Shown: piece by piece, positions 26,556 through 35,939 of the stretch
How the letters are laid out: each line of letters starts with the position of its first letter
Position numbering within the stretch: the stretch's first letter is position 1
Source: Cohnella thailandensis
GTDB taxonomy: Bacteria > Bacillota > Bacilli > Paenibacillales > Paenibacillaceae
DNA length: 64,000 nt
NCBI RefSeq assembly: GCF_014212135.1
Contig: NZ_JACJVQ010000007.1
Span: 1-64,000 of the forward strand
Reading direction: 5' to 3'
Made by a program: the position numbers and the translations under genes
Notes under the pieces: model-generated
The model's input: the letters and a program-made list of their open reading frames with translations, nothing else
Told to the model about the DNA's origin: nothing
The model's database searches: none

Positions 26556-27569
26556 TCACTTGCTCAGCAATTCATACGTAGCTTGGTCCGCTACCACGTA
26601 CAGCCTCGCGTCCGGCGGAATAGAATCGTTCAGTTTGCGGTTGATGCCGAGGTCCCCGCGGTCGGAGATCAAGGTCGCTCCGTACTCCAACACGCCGAGG
26701 AAAGCGTCCCGGTACGTTCTCCATTCGCTCTTGACGGGAATCTCGTAAATGTCGTCCCCGATATCCTTGCTGATCAATTGGTGAATGATCTCCGAGCTGC
26801 CGTGCCTCAGCGCCGATCTCACGGCCAGACGGGAAACGGCGTCATGGGAGAGGACGAACTCGTTGACTTGGGCATGGCGGAAATTCTTGATGTTCTTATC
26901 CTGCGTGATCTCGGCGGTCGTGTGAATATTCGGGTGCAGCCTCTCGATGCTCGAAGCGATGAGCAGCGTCTTGCCGTCCACGAGAGCCGGCTCGTCGATC
27001 CTCGCATCCGCGAAGATGATGGCCGCCCTGGCTTCTTTGATCTTCGCCTTCTCGAGGGTATCCTCCAGCGTGGGGTCGCCGCTTATGAAATGCACCTCGG
27101 AGCGGTTAGACACCGGATGCCTGTCCATCTCGTCGATGACGACGATCGGCAGGAACGAATCGAAGGAGAGAATCTCGTCGATCGCATACTGCGCCTTTTT
27201 GCTCCAATTAATGATGACGATATGGTCGCTGCCGTAGAAACTCAACTGCCCAGCCTCCCTCTGCTTGGATAACGAGGAGATCCCGTCTATGATTTTGCCG
27301 ATGACCATGCTGAGGAGTCCGATGCCGAATAAGTAGAGGAACATCGTGAACAGCTTGCCGGCGAAGCTGGTCGCGTAGTAATCGCCGTATCCTACCGTGG
27401 CCATCGTCGTCAGAACCCAGTACAGGGCGTTAAACCAATTCCCGAAGGTAGACGGCTCCAGCAGGAAGGCAACGGTTGCGCCGACGAGAATGAAGGCGAA
27501 CACTACGAGCGTTACGGTCTTGTTTCTCGCCTGCAGCGCCTTCATCACCGTGCGAAGAAAAAACGGCAT
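26556..27569 (-). CDS. Two-helix potassium channel with RCK/TrkA-N domain (337 aa)
   Basis: Potassium channel with a helix at about 18-37, a pore loop holding the selectivity filter TVGYGD at 58-63, and a second helix at about 72-93. The cytoplasmic RCK domain begins near 110 (HIVIINWSKKAQYAIDEIL) and a TrkA-C-like part follows. The overall plan matches B. subtilis YugO. GGAGGG precedes the ATG. It is the last gene of a six-gene operon with DUF350, a lipoprotein and an ATP-grasp enzyme, which points to envelope or ion homeostasis. Confidence 0.92.
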   Translation of the reverse strand: MPFFLRTVMKALQARNKTVTLVVFAFILVGATVAFLLEPSTFGNWFNALYWVLTTMATVGYGDYYATSFAGKLFTMFLYLFGIGLLSMVIGKIIDGISSLSKQREAGQLSFYGSDHIVIINWSKKAQYAIDEILSFDSFLPIVVIDEMDRHPVSNRSEVHFISGDPTLEDTLEKAKIKEARAAIIFADARIDEPALVDGKTLLIASSIERLHPNIHTTAEITQDKNIKNFRHAQVNEFVLSHDAVSRLAVRSALRHGSSEIIHQLISKDIGDDIYEIPVKSEWRTYRDAFLGVLEYGATLISDRGDLGINRKLNDSIPPDARLYVVADQATYELLSK

Positions 27570-27587
27570 TGCCTTCCCTCCCGTGCT

Positions 27588-27980
27588 TTAAATGATTAGG
27601 CTGCTGACGGCAAAGCTCGTTCCGAGGAAGACGCAGAACAGCAGAACGGCCACGGCCGTGTTGCCTTTCCGAAGGTGCTCGGAGATCCGAAGTCCCGGAG
27701 TCAGCAGCTCGAAGATCCAGTACGTCGCAATCAGAATCACGTAGCCGATGGCGAACCATAGCATCATGTGCCAGATCGACGTGTTGGTATATGCGGACAC
27801 GCCCAGAATGACCGCCGTGGACAGGAATTTCCCGCCGAAGGCGATGCCTACGGCAGAATTACCCTTCTTCAACTCTTCCAAATCGTTAAACGGAGTCATG
27901 AGACTGAAAATCAACATGCCCGCCATTTGCAGCACGATGATGACCGCTACGCTTACGACGATATTAACGAATTCTGTCAC
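27588..27980 (-). CDS. DUF350 membrane protein, YjfL-like (130 aa)
   Basis: Small integral membrane protein with four hydrophobic segments and the duplicated DUF350 pattern LKKGNSAVGIAFGG and LRKGNTAVAVLLF. The function is not known. The start is placed at GTG 27980, which overlaps the stop of the lipoprotein gene in a GTGA junction and follows GGGGG; an in-frame GTG three codons upstream has no site. In E. coli the DUF350 gene yjfL sits with yjfM and the ATP-grasp gene yjfC, the same association as here. Confidence 0.85.
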   Translation of the reverse strand: MTEFVNIVVSVAVIIVLQMAGMLIFSLMTPFNDLEELKKGNSAVGIAFGGKFLSTAVILGVSAYTNTSIWHMMLWFAIGYVILIATYWIFELLTPGLRISEHLRKGNTAVAVLLFCVFLGTSFAVSSLII

Positions 27981-28627
27981 TTGGCCCACCCCCGGAATTT
28001 GGCATACACCGTATCGTAATTTTCAAAGTCGTGCACTTGTTCGATATTCACGTTCGCTTTCTTCGCGCTCTTCAAGGCCGCGTATTTCTCCGCGCTGACA
28101 GGCTGCTTGACCGCATTGCCGGACGGCATCGTAATGACGGCGAACTGGCGGGTTTGACCCTCGTTCTCCGTCTTGTAGACTCCGACCAAGTCGACTTCCG
28201 TCGTAATCGATTCCTTCAATTCGGCGATGTCTTTCTTGGCGCTTTGTTCGTCCTTGTAGGATTTGAGCGTAATCCAGGAAGACAGGCTGATCTGGCTTCG
28301 TTCCTTGGCGTCCGTCGTGATCTGCGCGTCCATGAACTGCAGCGTCCATACGGCGTCGCCGGTAGCGAAGTTGTTGTCGTTCGGAAGCAGAACATTGTCC
28401 GGAAGGATCGTCATGTCGCTGCCCACGAGATCCCCGACGGTGCCTTGAACGATTCGATAGTCCCAAGGCACGCGAACGTTGGATGCCGCTTCGGATCCCG
28501 GCGACGATACGTTGGACATCGGTTCCGACGAGGTCGTAAAGACCGATTGGCTTTGATCGTATCCGCAGGAACTCAGGAGCAAGCTTAAAGCGATTCCGCT
28601 TAGTATTATTGAAAGAATTCGTTTCAT
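27977..28627 (-). CDS. Uncharacterised lipoprotein (216 aa)
   Basis: I do not recognise the family. The N-terminus is a lipoprotein signal (MKRILSIILSGIALSLLLSS then Cys, lipobox LLSSC) followed by a Ser/Pro-rich linker to about residue 55 and a mixed folded region. Its coding sequence starts 4 bases after the stop of the ATP-grasp gene and overlaps the DUF350 gene by 4 bases, so translation is coupled. It should face the cell exterior and may work with DUF350 or the channel. Confidence 0.75.
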   Translation of the reverse strand: MKRILSIILSGIALSLLLSSCGYDQSQSVFTTSSEPMSNVSSPGSEAASNVRVPWDYRIVQGTVGDLVGSDMTILPDNVLLPNDNNFATGDAVWTLQFMDAQITTDAKERSQISLSSWITLKSYKDEQSAKKDIAELKESITTEVDLVGVYKTENEGQTRQFAVITMPSGNAVKQPVSAEKYAALKSAKKANVNIEQVHDFENYDTVYAKFRGWAK

Positions 28628-28631
28628 GGCG

Positions 28632-29828
28632 CTACACCACTCCAATCGGGATAAAATGGCTCGTATTGCCTGTAATCGGCCCTCCGGAGGCCCGCCCTAA
28701 CAGGCCGCAAGGCTTCCCATTGATAACGAACACGCCTGTCAGAAGATGAAGATTGCCGGCTGCGGTCTCGATCCGCGCCAAATCCGCCCGCTTCTGATAA
28801 ACGACCGGGAAGAACTCGCTCGTATCGTATCCGTCCGTGTCTTCGATCTCCAAGTTGCCGTCCTCGTCGAACATCCGGACGGATCCTCCCTCGCGGCCGA
28901 ACATGGACTTCGAGACGAAGCTGCCGTCAAGCACGGGTTTATTATAGGTAGGAAGAAGATAGCGTTGGATAGCCTCTCTCTCTTCCGCGTCATAAAGCAG
29001 CCCCAATTCGTATAAGCCCCACGCGGCGGCCGCCAAGCCCTTGGACTGCAGAAGGATGCTGTGGATGGAGTTGAACAACTGCAGGTTCCCTATCTCGATC
29101 GCGTAAGCCAGCGCTTCTCCCCCGTCGTCGATGGCCATCCATTCCTTCGGGTAAAGGGCGAACATCCGATGAATCGGCTCCGATCGTCCGTTCTTAAGTA
29201 CTCCTTCATCCACCCACAGCTCGAGGCAATCCTCCAGCTTGACTTGCAAACCGCTGTGGGCGGCCAGAGCTTCGATCGTTCCGGAATCCTCAAGGTGAGA
29301 GCCGTAGCTTACGCAAGCGACCGTATCCGGCCGTTCCTCCGCCCAAGCCTCCGCGACCCGATCCTTCATCGATTCGTTGACGCTCGTTATCCCCGCCAAT
29401 CGGCAGAGCCATGGCGTCGCGATGGAGGCTTCCACATAGCCGGTCGGCGTATCCGCGTTCAGCTCGAGCATCTTGATCGTTCCCTCGTTCGAGATCGCGA
29501 AGTCGAACCGGGCATAACGGCTGATGACGCCCTCCGGCGGGAGGGGAAGCAGGTCGAGAAGATCCCATAGGATAGCCGGAACGCCGAGCAATTCGTATAA
29601 GTCCCGTTTGCCCCATACGTATCGGACCGTTTTGTCCATGATGAGCCATAGTCTCTCCGAAGCTTGTTGAAGCTCCTCGAAGGTGTCCCGGCGCATGCCG
29701 ACGATCTGGTCGAGCCAATAGGCTTCCTCCTCCAGGTCGGCCCAGGAGAAGCCCAGCTCCTTCAATTGCTCCACTTTATGCGCACGATCGGAGTCCGGAT
29801 GACCGATCACTTGGAAGACGTTCGTCAT
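28632..29828 (-). CDS. Glutathionylspermidine synthetase-like ATP-grasp ligase, YgiC/YjfC type (398 aa)
   Basis: ATP-grasp C-N ligase related to the synthetase half of glutathionylspermidine synthase. Diagnostic parts are YARFDFAISNEG and LELNADTPTGYVE (about 125-150), SKSMFGREGGSV and the C-terminal GGPITGNTSHFIPIGVV. The N-terminal amidase domain of the E. coli bifunctional enzyme is absent, as in YgiC and YjfC, so it probably joins an amine to a peptide or protein carboxylate; the true substrates are unknown. It overlaps the upstream Ser-rich gene by ATGA. Confidence 0.88.
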   Translation of the reverse strand: MTNVFQVIGHPDSDRAHKVEQLKELGFSWADLEEEAYWLDQIVGMRRDTFEELQQASERLWLIMDKTVRYVWGKRDLYELLGVPAILWDLLDLLPLPPEGVISRYARFDFAISNEGTIKMLELNADTPTGYVEASIATPWLCRLAGITSVNESMKDRVAEAWAEERPDTVACVSYGSHLEDSGTIEALAAHSGLQVKLEDCLELWVDEGVLKNGRSEPIHRMFALYPKEWMAIDDGGEALAYAIEIGNLQLFNSIHSILLQSKGLAAAAWGLYELGLLYDAEEREAIQRYLLPTYNKPVLDGSFVSKSMFGREGGSVRMFDEDGNLEIEDTDGYDTSEFFPVVYQKRADLARIETAAGNLHLLTGVFVINGKPCGLLGRASGGPITGNTSHFIPIGVV

Positions 29829-30571
29829 CCCCCGAAGCCTCCCGACGATTTGGAAGAGCTCGAGGACTTGGAAGAAATGGAGGATTTGGAGGATCCCGAA
29901 GACGCGGAGCTCGAAGAGCTGCCGGAAGACGAGCTTGACGAACCGAGGCTGCTGGATTTGCCGCCGATGCCTCCCGGCTGGGAAGAGGTCGAACGCCTCG
30001 TAATGGAGCCCGAGGAGTTGGAGGTCTTCGGCGTTACCGTCGAGCCGACGACCGGTTTGTTCTGGAACGTTCCGCTCGAGTACGTCTTCGGTTTATAAGG
30101 CGTGCTGCTGCCGTAGTTGTAGGAACGGTGGCCGCTCGACCATGAAGACGAAGAATAGGAGCCGCCCCCGTTAAACAAAAGATGATATAACAGCAGATCG
30201 TCCCATCCGAAACCGGAAGAGTACGTATTCACGATGGTTGTCGTCCCTCCCGAAGCGGCTCCGGTAACGACCGTCGGCTCCTGCGGCGGTTCGGGCTGGT
30301 CGAGCTCCTCGTCCGAAGGCAGCGGAAGATTCCAGTCGACGGCCGGATCGTAATACTTCTTCACGGCTTCGTTCGACCATTCCACCAGCTTAGGGCCCGT
30401 CGCTCCCGAGGAAGCGGACGGTGACGCCGTTTCGGCACTGACGGCCCCCGGTAGAAACGCCGCATTCGCGAGCAAGGCGATTCCCAGCGAGGTGGACAGG
30501 ATCCGAAGAGGAACGCCGTCTTTCGTAAACAAACGATTGATTAATAGATTATCCGGCTTATCCGGGTGCAT
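29825..30571 (-). CDS. Exported Ser/Gly-rich low-complexity protein, YgiB-like layout (248 aa)
   Basis: No confident family. A hydrophobic N-terminal segment ending in AVSAET suggests export. A mid-region (WDDLLLYHLLFNGGGSY, about 123-139) and a TVTPKT motif are followed by an extremely Ser-rich C-terminus ending SSGGFGG. It recalls E. coli YgiB/YjfM (DUF1190) in layout and, like them, directly precedes the ATP-grasp gene; this relation is inferred from layout, not from clear homology. The second ATG (30571) is preferred because GAGGG is well spaced for it. Confidence 0.65.
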   Translation of the reverse strand: MHPDKPDNLLINRLFTKDGVPLRILSTSLGIALLANAAFLPGAVSAETASPSASSGATGPKLVEWSNEAVKKYYDPAVDWNLPLPSDEELDQPEPPQEPTVVTGAASGGTTTIVNTYSSGFGWDDLLLYHLLFNGGGSYSSSSWSSGHRSYNYGSSTPYKPKTYSSGTFQNKPVVGSTVTPKTSNSSGSITRRSTSSQPGGIGGKSSSLGSSSSSSGSSSSSASSGSSKSSISSKSSSSSKSSGGFGG

Positions 30572-30596
30572 GCTCATTCCCTCTTTCCCCTGTTTA

Positions 30597-30803
30597 TCAG
30601 CCTTCGTTCTGCATCTTGACGACGAGAAGCTCGATTTGGCCCTTGTCGACGTTTAATCTCCCTTCCAAAGTCTGATATTCATGGCCGTTAATCACGCAAT
30701 AATTGACGTGGTGAAGGGACTCCAGCATCTCCAGGGACCATTCTCTCTCGTCGATCGGAATAAGGCTTCCGTCCCTGTTCTTCTCCATCATAATGACCCT
30801 CAT
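30597..30803 (-). CDS. Small hypothetical protein (68 aa)
   Basis: Short acidic cytoplasmic protein of unknown function beginning MRVIMMEKNRDG. An AGGAG lies 11 bases before the ATG, with AGGAAG closer. It ends 25 bases before the Ser-rich gene and appears to be the first gene of the channel operon. A minus-strand TATAAT at 30845-30850 could be its -10 box, although no good -35 box was found. Coding is supported by position, site and clean frame only. Confidence 0.55.
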   Translation of the reverse strand: MRVIMMEKNRDGSLIPIDEREWSLEMLESLHHVNYCVINGHEYQTLEGRLNVDKGQIELLVVKMQNEG

Positions 30804-30983
30804 AAGCTTCCTAGCTCCTTTGGAATTTGATCGTACAAATGAGTATTATAATACAAAAAATATAAGAATGTGGGAAGTTAAACAGAAACCGTATCACCAT
30901 AAATACTCGGTTGGGATGAATTAGGTTGCAGGCTTTACTCATTCTTTATAAATAAATAATTAACTGGTAGGGTAAAACGACGA

Positions 30984-31021
30984 AGAGGCTGCCGCATAGA
31001 TTCACCTATGCGACAGCCTCT
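30984..31021 (-). terminator. Terminator of mqo
   Basis: 30984-30999 (AGAGGCTGCCGCATAG) pairs with 31006-31021 (CTATGCGACAGCCTCT) with one mismatch; the minus strand then reads TCGTCGTTTTACC. It lies about 40 bases after the mqo stop. Confidence 0.7.
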
Positions 31022-31062
31022 ATCAGTCGGGAGAAGTTGCAGGAGAACGCGGCTATTCCGTG

Positions 31063-32583
31063 TTAAGACACCGTGCGGCCCGCTTCCTGCAGCTTCGGTT
31101 GACCGCCCAAGCCGAGCGCTTTGTTCGTCGTCTCGTTGAGCTCTTGAATAAGATCCGGGTTCTTCATCAACGATAAACCGTAGGACGGAATCATGTCGCG
31201 AAGCTTCGGCTCCCACGCCTTGATGTGCTGCGGGAAACACTTCTCGATGACTTCAAGCATGACGGATACGGCGGTGGAAGCCCCCGGAGAAGCGCCCAGC
31301 AAGGCCGCGATCGAACCGTCGGCCGCGCTGATGACTTCCGTGCCGAATTGCAGCGTCCCCTTGCCGCCGGCTTCGGTATCCTTAATGATCTGCACGCGTT
31401 GTCCCGCTACGAGCAGCTCCCAATCCTCGCTCTTCGCGTTCGGAACGAACTCGCGCAGCGCTTCCATGCGCTTCTCCTTGGAAAGCATGACTTGCTTGAT
31501 CAGATACGTCGTGAGCGAAGCGTTCTTGACGCCTGCCGCCAGCATCGTGAACAGGTTATGCGGCTTGACGGAAGTGATCAGATCGAACATCGAGCCGAAC
31601 TTCAGGAACTTCGGAGAGAAGCCGGCGAACGGTCCGAACAGCAGCGATTCCTTGTTCTCGATAAACCGGGAGTCCAGATGCGGAACCGACATCGGAGGCG
31701 CTCCGACCGGCGCTTGGCCGTATACCTTCGCATGGTGCTGAGCGACGACCTCCGGATTCTTGCACACCATGAACAGGCCGCTGACCGGGAAGCCGCCGAC
31801 TCCCTTGCCCTCCGGAATTCCGGATTTCTGCAGCAGATGGAGGCTGCCGCCGCCGCCGCCGATAAAGACGAACTTCGCCGTATGGCGTTCGACGGCTCCG
31901 CTCTCGGCGTTGCGAATCTTCATCTCCCAATTGCCGTCCGCGGTGCGCTTGATGTCGTCGACCTGGCGCTTGAATTGGATATCGACTTTCTTGCTCTTCA
32001 GGTGGCTCAGCAGGATGCGGGTCAGGGAGCCGAAATTGACGTCCGTTCCGGCTTCGCTTCTAGTCGCCGCGATCGGTCCGCCGGACTTCCGGTCCTTCAT
32101 CATCAGCGGAATCCATTCCTTCAGCTTCTCCGGATCCTCGGAATATTCCATCCCTTCGAACAGCGGATTGTTCGACAGCGCCTCGTAACGCTTCCTCAGG
32201 AAGTTGACGTCCTTCTCTCCTTGGACGAAGCTCATATGAGGCACCGGCACGATAAAGTCGCGCGGATTCTTGATCAGCTTGCTGTTCACCAGGTACGACC
32301 AGAACTGCTTGGAAACCTGGAATTCCTCGTTTACCTTGACCGCTTTCTTAATATCGATGGAGCCGTCCGGCTTCTCGGAGGTGTAGTTGAGCTCGCACAG
32401 CGCGGAGTGTCCCGTTCCCGCGTTGTTCCATTCGTTGGAGCTTTCTTCCCCCGCTACCGCGCGTCTCTCGAACAAAGTGATTTTCCAATCGGGCACCAGT
32501 TCCTTCAATAAGGTACCCAAGGTCGCGCTCATAATTCCGGCACCGATCAAAATTACGTCTGAATGCATTTGTTTAGTGCTCAT
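31063..32583 (-). CDS. mqo: Malate:quinone oxidoreductase (506 aa)
   Basis: FAD-dependent membrane-associated enzyme oxidising malate to oxaloacetate and passing electrons to quinone. The Rossmann FAD motif is [20 protein letters not shown] near the N-terminus; [40 protein letters not shown] and [14 protein letters not shown] are hallmark Mqo blocks. The frame extends 23 codons upstream, but the ATG at 32583 has AAGGACGG before it and gives the normal length near 500. It is a single-gene unit with its own terminator. Confidence 0.95.
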   Translation of the reverse strand: MSTKQMHSDVILIGAGIMSATLGTLLKELVPDWKITLFERRAVAGEESSNEWNNAGTGHSALCELNYTSEKPDGSIDIKKAVKVNEEFQVSKQFWSYLVNSKLIKNPRDFIVPVPHMSFVQGEKDVNFLRKRYEALSNNPLFEGMEYSEDPEKLKEWIPLMMKDRKSGGPIAATRSEAGTDVNFGSLTRILLSHLKSKKVDIQFKRQVDDIKRTADGNWEMKIRNAESGAVERHTAKFVFIGGGGGSLHLLQKSGIPEGKGVGGFPVSGLFMVCKNPEVVAQHHAKVYGQAPVGAPPMSVPHLDSRFIENKESLLFGPFAGFSPKFLKFGSMFDLITSVKPHNLFTMLAAGVKNASLTTYLIKQVMLSKEKRMEALREFVPNAKSEDWELLVAGQRVQIIKDTEAGGKGTLQFGTEVISAADGSIAALLGASPGASTAVSVMLEVIEKCFPQHIKAWEPKLRDMIPSYGLSLMKNPDLIQELNETTNKALGLGGQPKLQEAGRTVS

Positions 32584-32807
32584 ATTTACCGTCCTTAACC
32601 TGAGATTTGCAGAAGAAATAGGCGCTCCTGCTTTATCGCAACCGCAAGCCAAGGAGCAACCCCATCACACAACTTTAACGTTTCAATTATAGCATAGTCT
32701 ATCGGCATTATTTATTTCATAAAAATATTTGATATACATGATAGCTTTCGGCTATTCGGATCTAAACCCGGGATCATCCATAGATTTGATTCGCGTTTCT
32801 TTGACGT

Positions 32808-33614
32808 TTATTTCTCCGTCCAAGATGTTCGAAGGTAACCCAGCTTCATTCCGGCATGCTCCATGTTTCGATGGCTTGGGGACAGGAACGAGCATTGGGC
32901 GACAACCAACTTGCAATCGTTATGTAAAGCATCCGCTATCCTTCTGTTCAAGAGCTGGCGATGCAAGCCTTGGTTTCTGAATTCGGGCAGCGTAGCCGCG
33001 AACGTTAAGGAGGCAGTCCGGTTGCGGATATGCATGACGCCTACGGCTGCCGGGGAATCGTTAAGGAATGCCAGATAGAACTTCCAACCCGGACGGCCAT
33101 AGAGAACCTTATTATTCCGGGCGACATGGGGAATACCGTCATCCGACAGTCCGGTGCCTCTGCAGTGTATGGTCGCGTACAGGTCGAACTGATCTTCGTT
33201 CAGCTCTTGAATCCGGATGCCGTCGCTCGCGTTCGTAGCCGTCTTCGGTTCCGTAATCAAGGAACAATGAAAACCCGACGAATATAAGTCTAACTCGGCC
33301 ATACGCTTCAAGAACGTCTTGTCGACGCGGGAAGGAACGACCTCCAAATGAACGTTTCGAGCCCTGCTCTTATAGAAATCGAGAATTTCCTCCAATCGGT
33401 CGGCATCTTGGTTCGTCAAGCCCTTGACCGTATTGAACGAGGACCACGGCATTGTCTTGCTGTAAAATGCGACCGCATTGCCGAAACGCCGTATCTCGAT
33501 TCCTTCCGGATTCCCCGGCCGATTCTGGATGGCGGTCATGCGGTCCGTCATGTAGGCTATCTCGGAATATTCGATCTCTTTAATCAATTCGGTTGAAGGA
33601 ATCGGCGAATTCAT
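32808..33614 (-). CDS. GNAT-family N-acetyltransferase (268 aa)
   Basis: Acetyltransferase of the GNAT fold. The acetyl-CoA-binding region is AATLPEFRNQGLHRQLLNRR (Q/RxxGxG/A-like) followed by NDCKLVVAQCSFLSPSHRNM and EHAGMKLGYLRTSW. The N-terminal part may be a substrate domain. The long open frame begins at 33836, but AAAGGAG just before the ATG at 33614 sets the start. It diverges from an AraC regulator gene with only 69 bases between. The substrate is unknown. Confidence 0.82.
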   Translation of the reverse strand: MNSPIPSTELIKEIEYSEIAYMTDRMTAIQNRPGNPEGIEIRRFGNAVAFYSKTMPWSSFNTVKGLTNQDADRLEEILDFYKSRARNVHLEVVPSRVDKTFLKRMAELDLYSSGFHCSLITEPKTATNASDGIRIQELNEDQFDLYATIHCRGTGLSDDGIPHVARNNKVLYGRPGWKFYLAFLNDSPAAVGVMHIRNRTASLTFAATLPEFRNQGLHRQLLNRRIADALHNDCKLVVAQCSFLSPSHRNMEHAGMKLGYLRTSWTEK

Positions 33615-33683
33615 GTTAGCTCCTTTGGGTATGAAATTTCTAGTATAATGACTTGAAAAAGCCCCCATCCAAGGAGCCCCAAC

Positions 33684-34553
33684 ATGCGCGAGCACATTTT
33701 TCTTCCCAAGCCTCTTTTTCCAAGGCATGTCTGCTTCCCCGACTTCATCGGGGGCTACAGCGATTATCCCGATCATAGCGTGAACCGCGAATTTCGAACG
33801 ACGGATCTCAATTTGGATCGTTCCTATAATCTGCATATCGTGATTGAAGGCAAGGGGTATCTGCTGACCGAAGGGAAACGTTATGAATTAACGAAAGGAC
33901 AGGGATTCCTCTTCGGCCCCGGCCTGCGGCAGAGATACTATTCGGATGCGGAGAATCCCTGGTCCATTCGGTGGGTCCACTTCTTCGGGGAGCGACTGGA
34001 GGAGCTCCTCGACGGCAAAGGGGTCGGCGAGCCTTGGCTGTTCGCTTTGACGGAGCTGGAGCCGTTCGTCGACTTGACGGACAGGCTGCTTGCCTTGGGG
34101 AGAACGTACCGGGTCGAGGACGAATACGGCATGGCCTCTACGTTGTATGAGCTTCTGACCCGGCTTCAGACCCTGTCCGACCGGCTGAACGTTCCCATCG
34201 ATCCGGCCGCGGACAAGATCCGGGCCGTCGCCAATTACGTCCGCACCCACAGTGCCGAATCGTTCTCCATCGAGCAAGCGGCCGCCCTCGCCGGATACAG
34301 CGCGCATTACTTCAGCCGCAAGTTCGGCCGGACGTTCGGGAAGTCGTTCCCCGACTTCGTGCTGGAATCCCGCCTGATCCAAGCCAAGCGGCTTCTCGTG
34401 TCCACTCCGCTATCCGTCAAGGAAATCGCGCTCGAGACGGGCTTCTCGCAGGCGAGCTACTTTATTTCCTGCTTCAAGCGTTCCGAGGGGATGACGCCGG
34501 CGGAATTCCGGAGCTTCCATAAGCTTGGCACGGATGCTGGCTATCGGCTATAG
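33684..34553 (+). CDS. AraC-family transcriptional regulator (289 aa)
   Basis: One-component regulator with an N-terminal cupin-like ligand domain (NLHIVIEGKGYLLTEGKRYE) and a C-terminal AraC DNA-binding domain (FSIEQAAALAGYSAHYFSRK and VKEIALETGFSQASYFISCF). CAAGGAG lies 7 bases before the ATG. No sugar genes are adjacent, so its target is unclear; the divergent acetyltransferase gene shares its promoter region. Confidence 0.88.
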   Translation: MREHIFLPKPLFPRHVCFPDFIGGYSDYPDHSVNREFRTTDLNLDRSYNLHIVIEGKGYLLTEGKRYELTKGQGFLFGPGLRQRYYSDAENPWSIRWVHFFGERLEELLDGKGVGEPWLFALTELEPFVDLTDRLLALGRTYRVEDEYGMASTLYELLTRLQTLSDRLNVPIDPAADKIRAVANYVRTHSAESFSIEQAAALAGYSAHYFSRKFGRTFGKSFPDFVLESRLIQAKRLLVSTPLSVKEIALETGFSQASYFISCFKRSEGMTPAEFRSFHKLGTDAGYRL

Positions 34554-34610
34554 GCCGTATTTCCGGGCGGTTCCTCCAGTCTTCCATGGCATTCCTCCTT
34601 GGCGGCCGAA

Positions 34611-35786
34611 TTATAAGGCGCTGAACACGATATTGCGAAGCTTGCGGGTAAGCGGCATCGTTCCCGCATCCTTCTTCTGAACCATGAACAGGAAGGTCAG
34701 GCCGTCCTTAGGACTATTGCAGAAATAACATCCAAGCCAGCCGTCCCAGCCGTACTCGCCCTCGCTTCCGAGAATGCCCGCTTGCCTGCTGTCCGTCATG
34801 ACGCGCATCTGGTTGCCGTAGCTATGGCCTCTGAACGTATGCCAGGAAGCGAAGGCGTTCTGCTGCCATGCCGTCAGGTTCGCCGAAGTTAAGTAGCGGA
34901 CGGTTCTGGGCCGAAGAATTCGAGCGCCGTCCAGGGTTCCTTCCTTCAGCAGCATGGTCGTGAACCTGGCGGCATCCTCGATCGTCGAGGTCAGCCCGGC
35001 TCCGCCGGACTCGAACGCCGGATCGCGATCCAACCGGTTTACGATGGCGAGCCTGTTGCCCGTGTAAGGCGCGAGCCCGCCTTGTCCGTTATCTTCGTAA
35101 GCCTTCGCCAGACGCGCTTGCTTGGAATCGGGCACCCAGAACCCGGTGTCCCGCATCCCGAGCGGCTCGAAGATTTCTTGCCTCAGAAACTCTCCGAACC
35201 GCATTCCGGTTGCCGCTTCGACTACCGCGCCAAGAACGTCGGCGGAGGTTCCGTACTGCCAGGACGAACCCGGCTGAAACGCCAATGGGCACTCGCCCAG
35301 CCGGTTCATCGCCTCAAGCGTTCCCATCGGCGATTCGCCGAGAAGCCTTCGATCGAGCTCTTGCAGCAGCGCCTCCGTACCCTTGCCGGCTAAGTTGTCT
35401 CCGCCGTAAACCAAGCCCGACGTCATCGATAGCAGATCGTGAAGATGGACTTCCCTGACAGCCGGTACCAATTTTCCGTTCTCTTCTACCAGCTGATTCT
35501 TGAAGCCGGGAAGAAACCGGCCGACCGGATCGAACAGATCGACGATTCCGCGTTCCATCAGAATCATGATAGCGGTTGCAGTAATCGGCTTGGTCATGGA
35601 GTACAAGCGAAAGATGGTATCCCGGGAGATCGGACGCCCCGCTTCCCGGTCGGCCCAGCCGTCCTCATGGTAGAACAGCTCGCGTCCGTCTAGGATCGCC
35701 ATCAGGTTCGCTCCGGCTACCTCGTTGTTGTCGATTCCCTTCCTTAGCGTTTGTTTGAGCTGATCCATTGCGATTGCATCCAGCAT
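34611..35786 (-). CDS. Beta-lactamase-fold serine hydrolase (391 aa)
   Basis: Class C beta-lactamase/esterase-fold protein (PF00144). The nucleophile motif is SMTK (S-x-x-K) in FRLYSMTKPITATA near residue 63-66, and YGTSADVLGAVVE supplies the second-motif Tyr. There is no signal peptide, which favours an intracellular esterase or peptidase-like role over beta-lactam resistance. AAGGAGG precedes the ATG. It is monocistronic and its substrate cannot be inferred. Confidence 0.85.
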   Translation of the reverse strand: MLDAIAMDQLKQTLRKGIDNNEVAGANLMAILDGRELFYHEDGWADREAGRPISRDTIFRLYSMTKPITATAIMILMERGIVDLFDPVGRFLPGFKNQLVEENGKLVPAVREVHLHDLLSMTSGLVYGGDNLAGKGTEALLQELDRRLLGESPMGTLEAMNRLGECPLAFQPGSSWQYGTSADVLGAVVEAATGMRFGEFLRQEIFEPLGMRDTGFWVPDSKQARLAKAYEDNGQGGLAPYTGNRLAIVNRLDRDPAFESGGAGLTSTIEDAARFTTMLLKEGTLDGARILRPRTVRYLTSANLTAWQQNAFASWHTFRGHSYGNQMRVMTDSRQAGILGSEGEYGWDGWLGCYFCNSPKDGLTFLFMVQKKDAGTMPLTRKLRNIVFSAL

Positions 35787-35880
35787 GATTTATGTTCCTC
35801 CTTCAATTTACGTCTGGCTAGAATAGCGCCTATACGTAACTATATTCGCGCATGTTCCCGCAAACCCTGCAATAAACGAC

Positions 35881-35911
35881 AGCGACCTCCCCCTTATAGG
35901 AAGAGATCGCT
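35881..35911 (-). terminator. Possible terminator of the MMPL gene
   Basis: AGCGACCTC at 35881-35889 pairs with GAGATCGCT at 35903-35911 with one mismatch, shortly after the MMPL stop. There is no good T-run. Confidence 0.35.
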
Positions 35912-35939
35912 TCGATCATAAATATATTCGCGGCTTAAA

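Noticed and set aside
29664..30098. Plus-strand 144-codon acidic, Glu/Leu/Asp-rich open frame
   Set aside because: It is the antisense reading of the Ser-rich gene and the start of the ATP-grasp gene; the Ser codons become Glu/Leu-rich on the other strand. No ribosome site or family match.
34611..35786. Beta-lactamase (antibiotic resistance) assignment
   Set aside because: The SMTK motif fits, but there is no export signal and the gene resembles broad PF00144 esterase/peptidase-like hydrolases.
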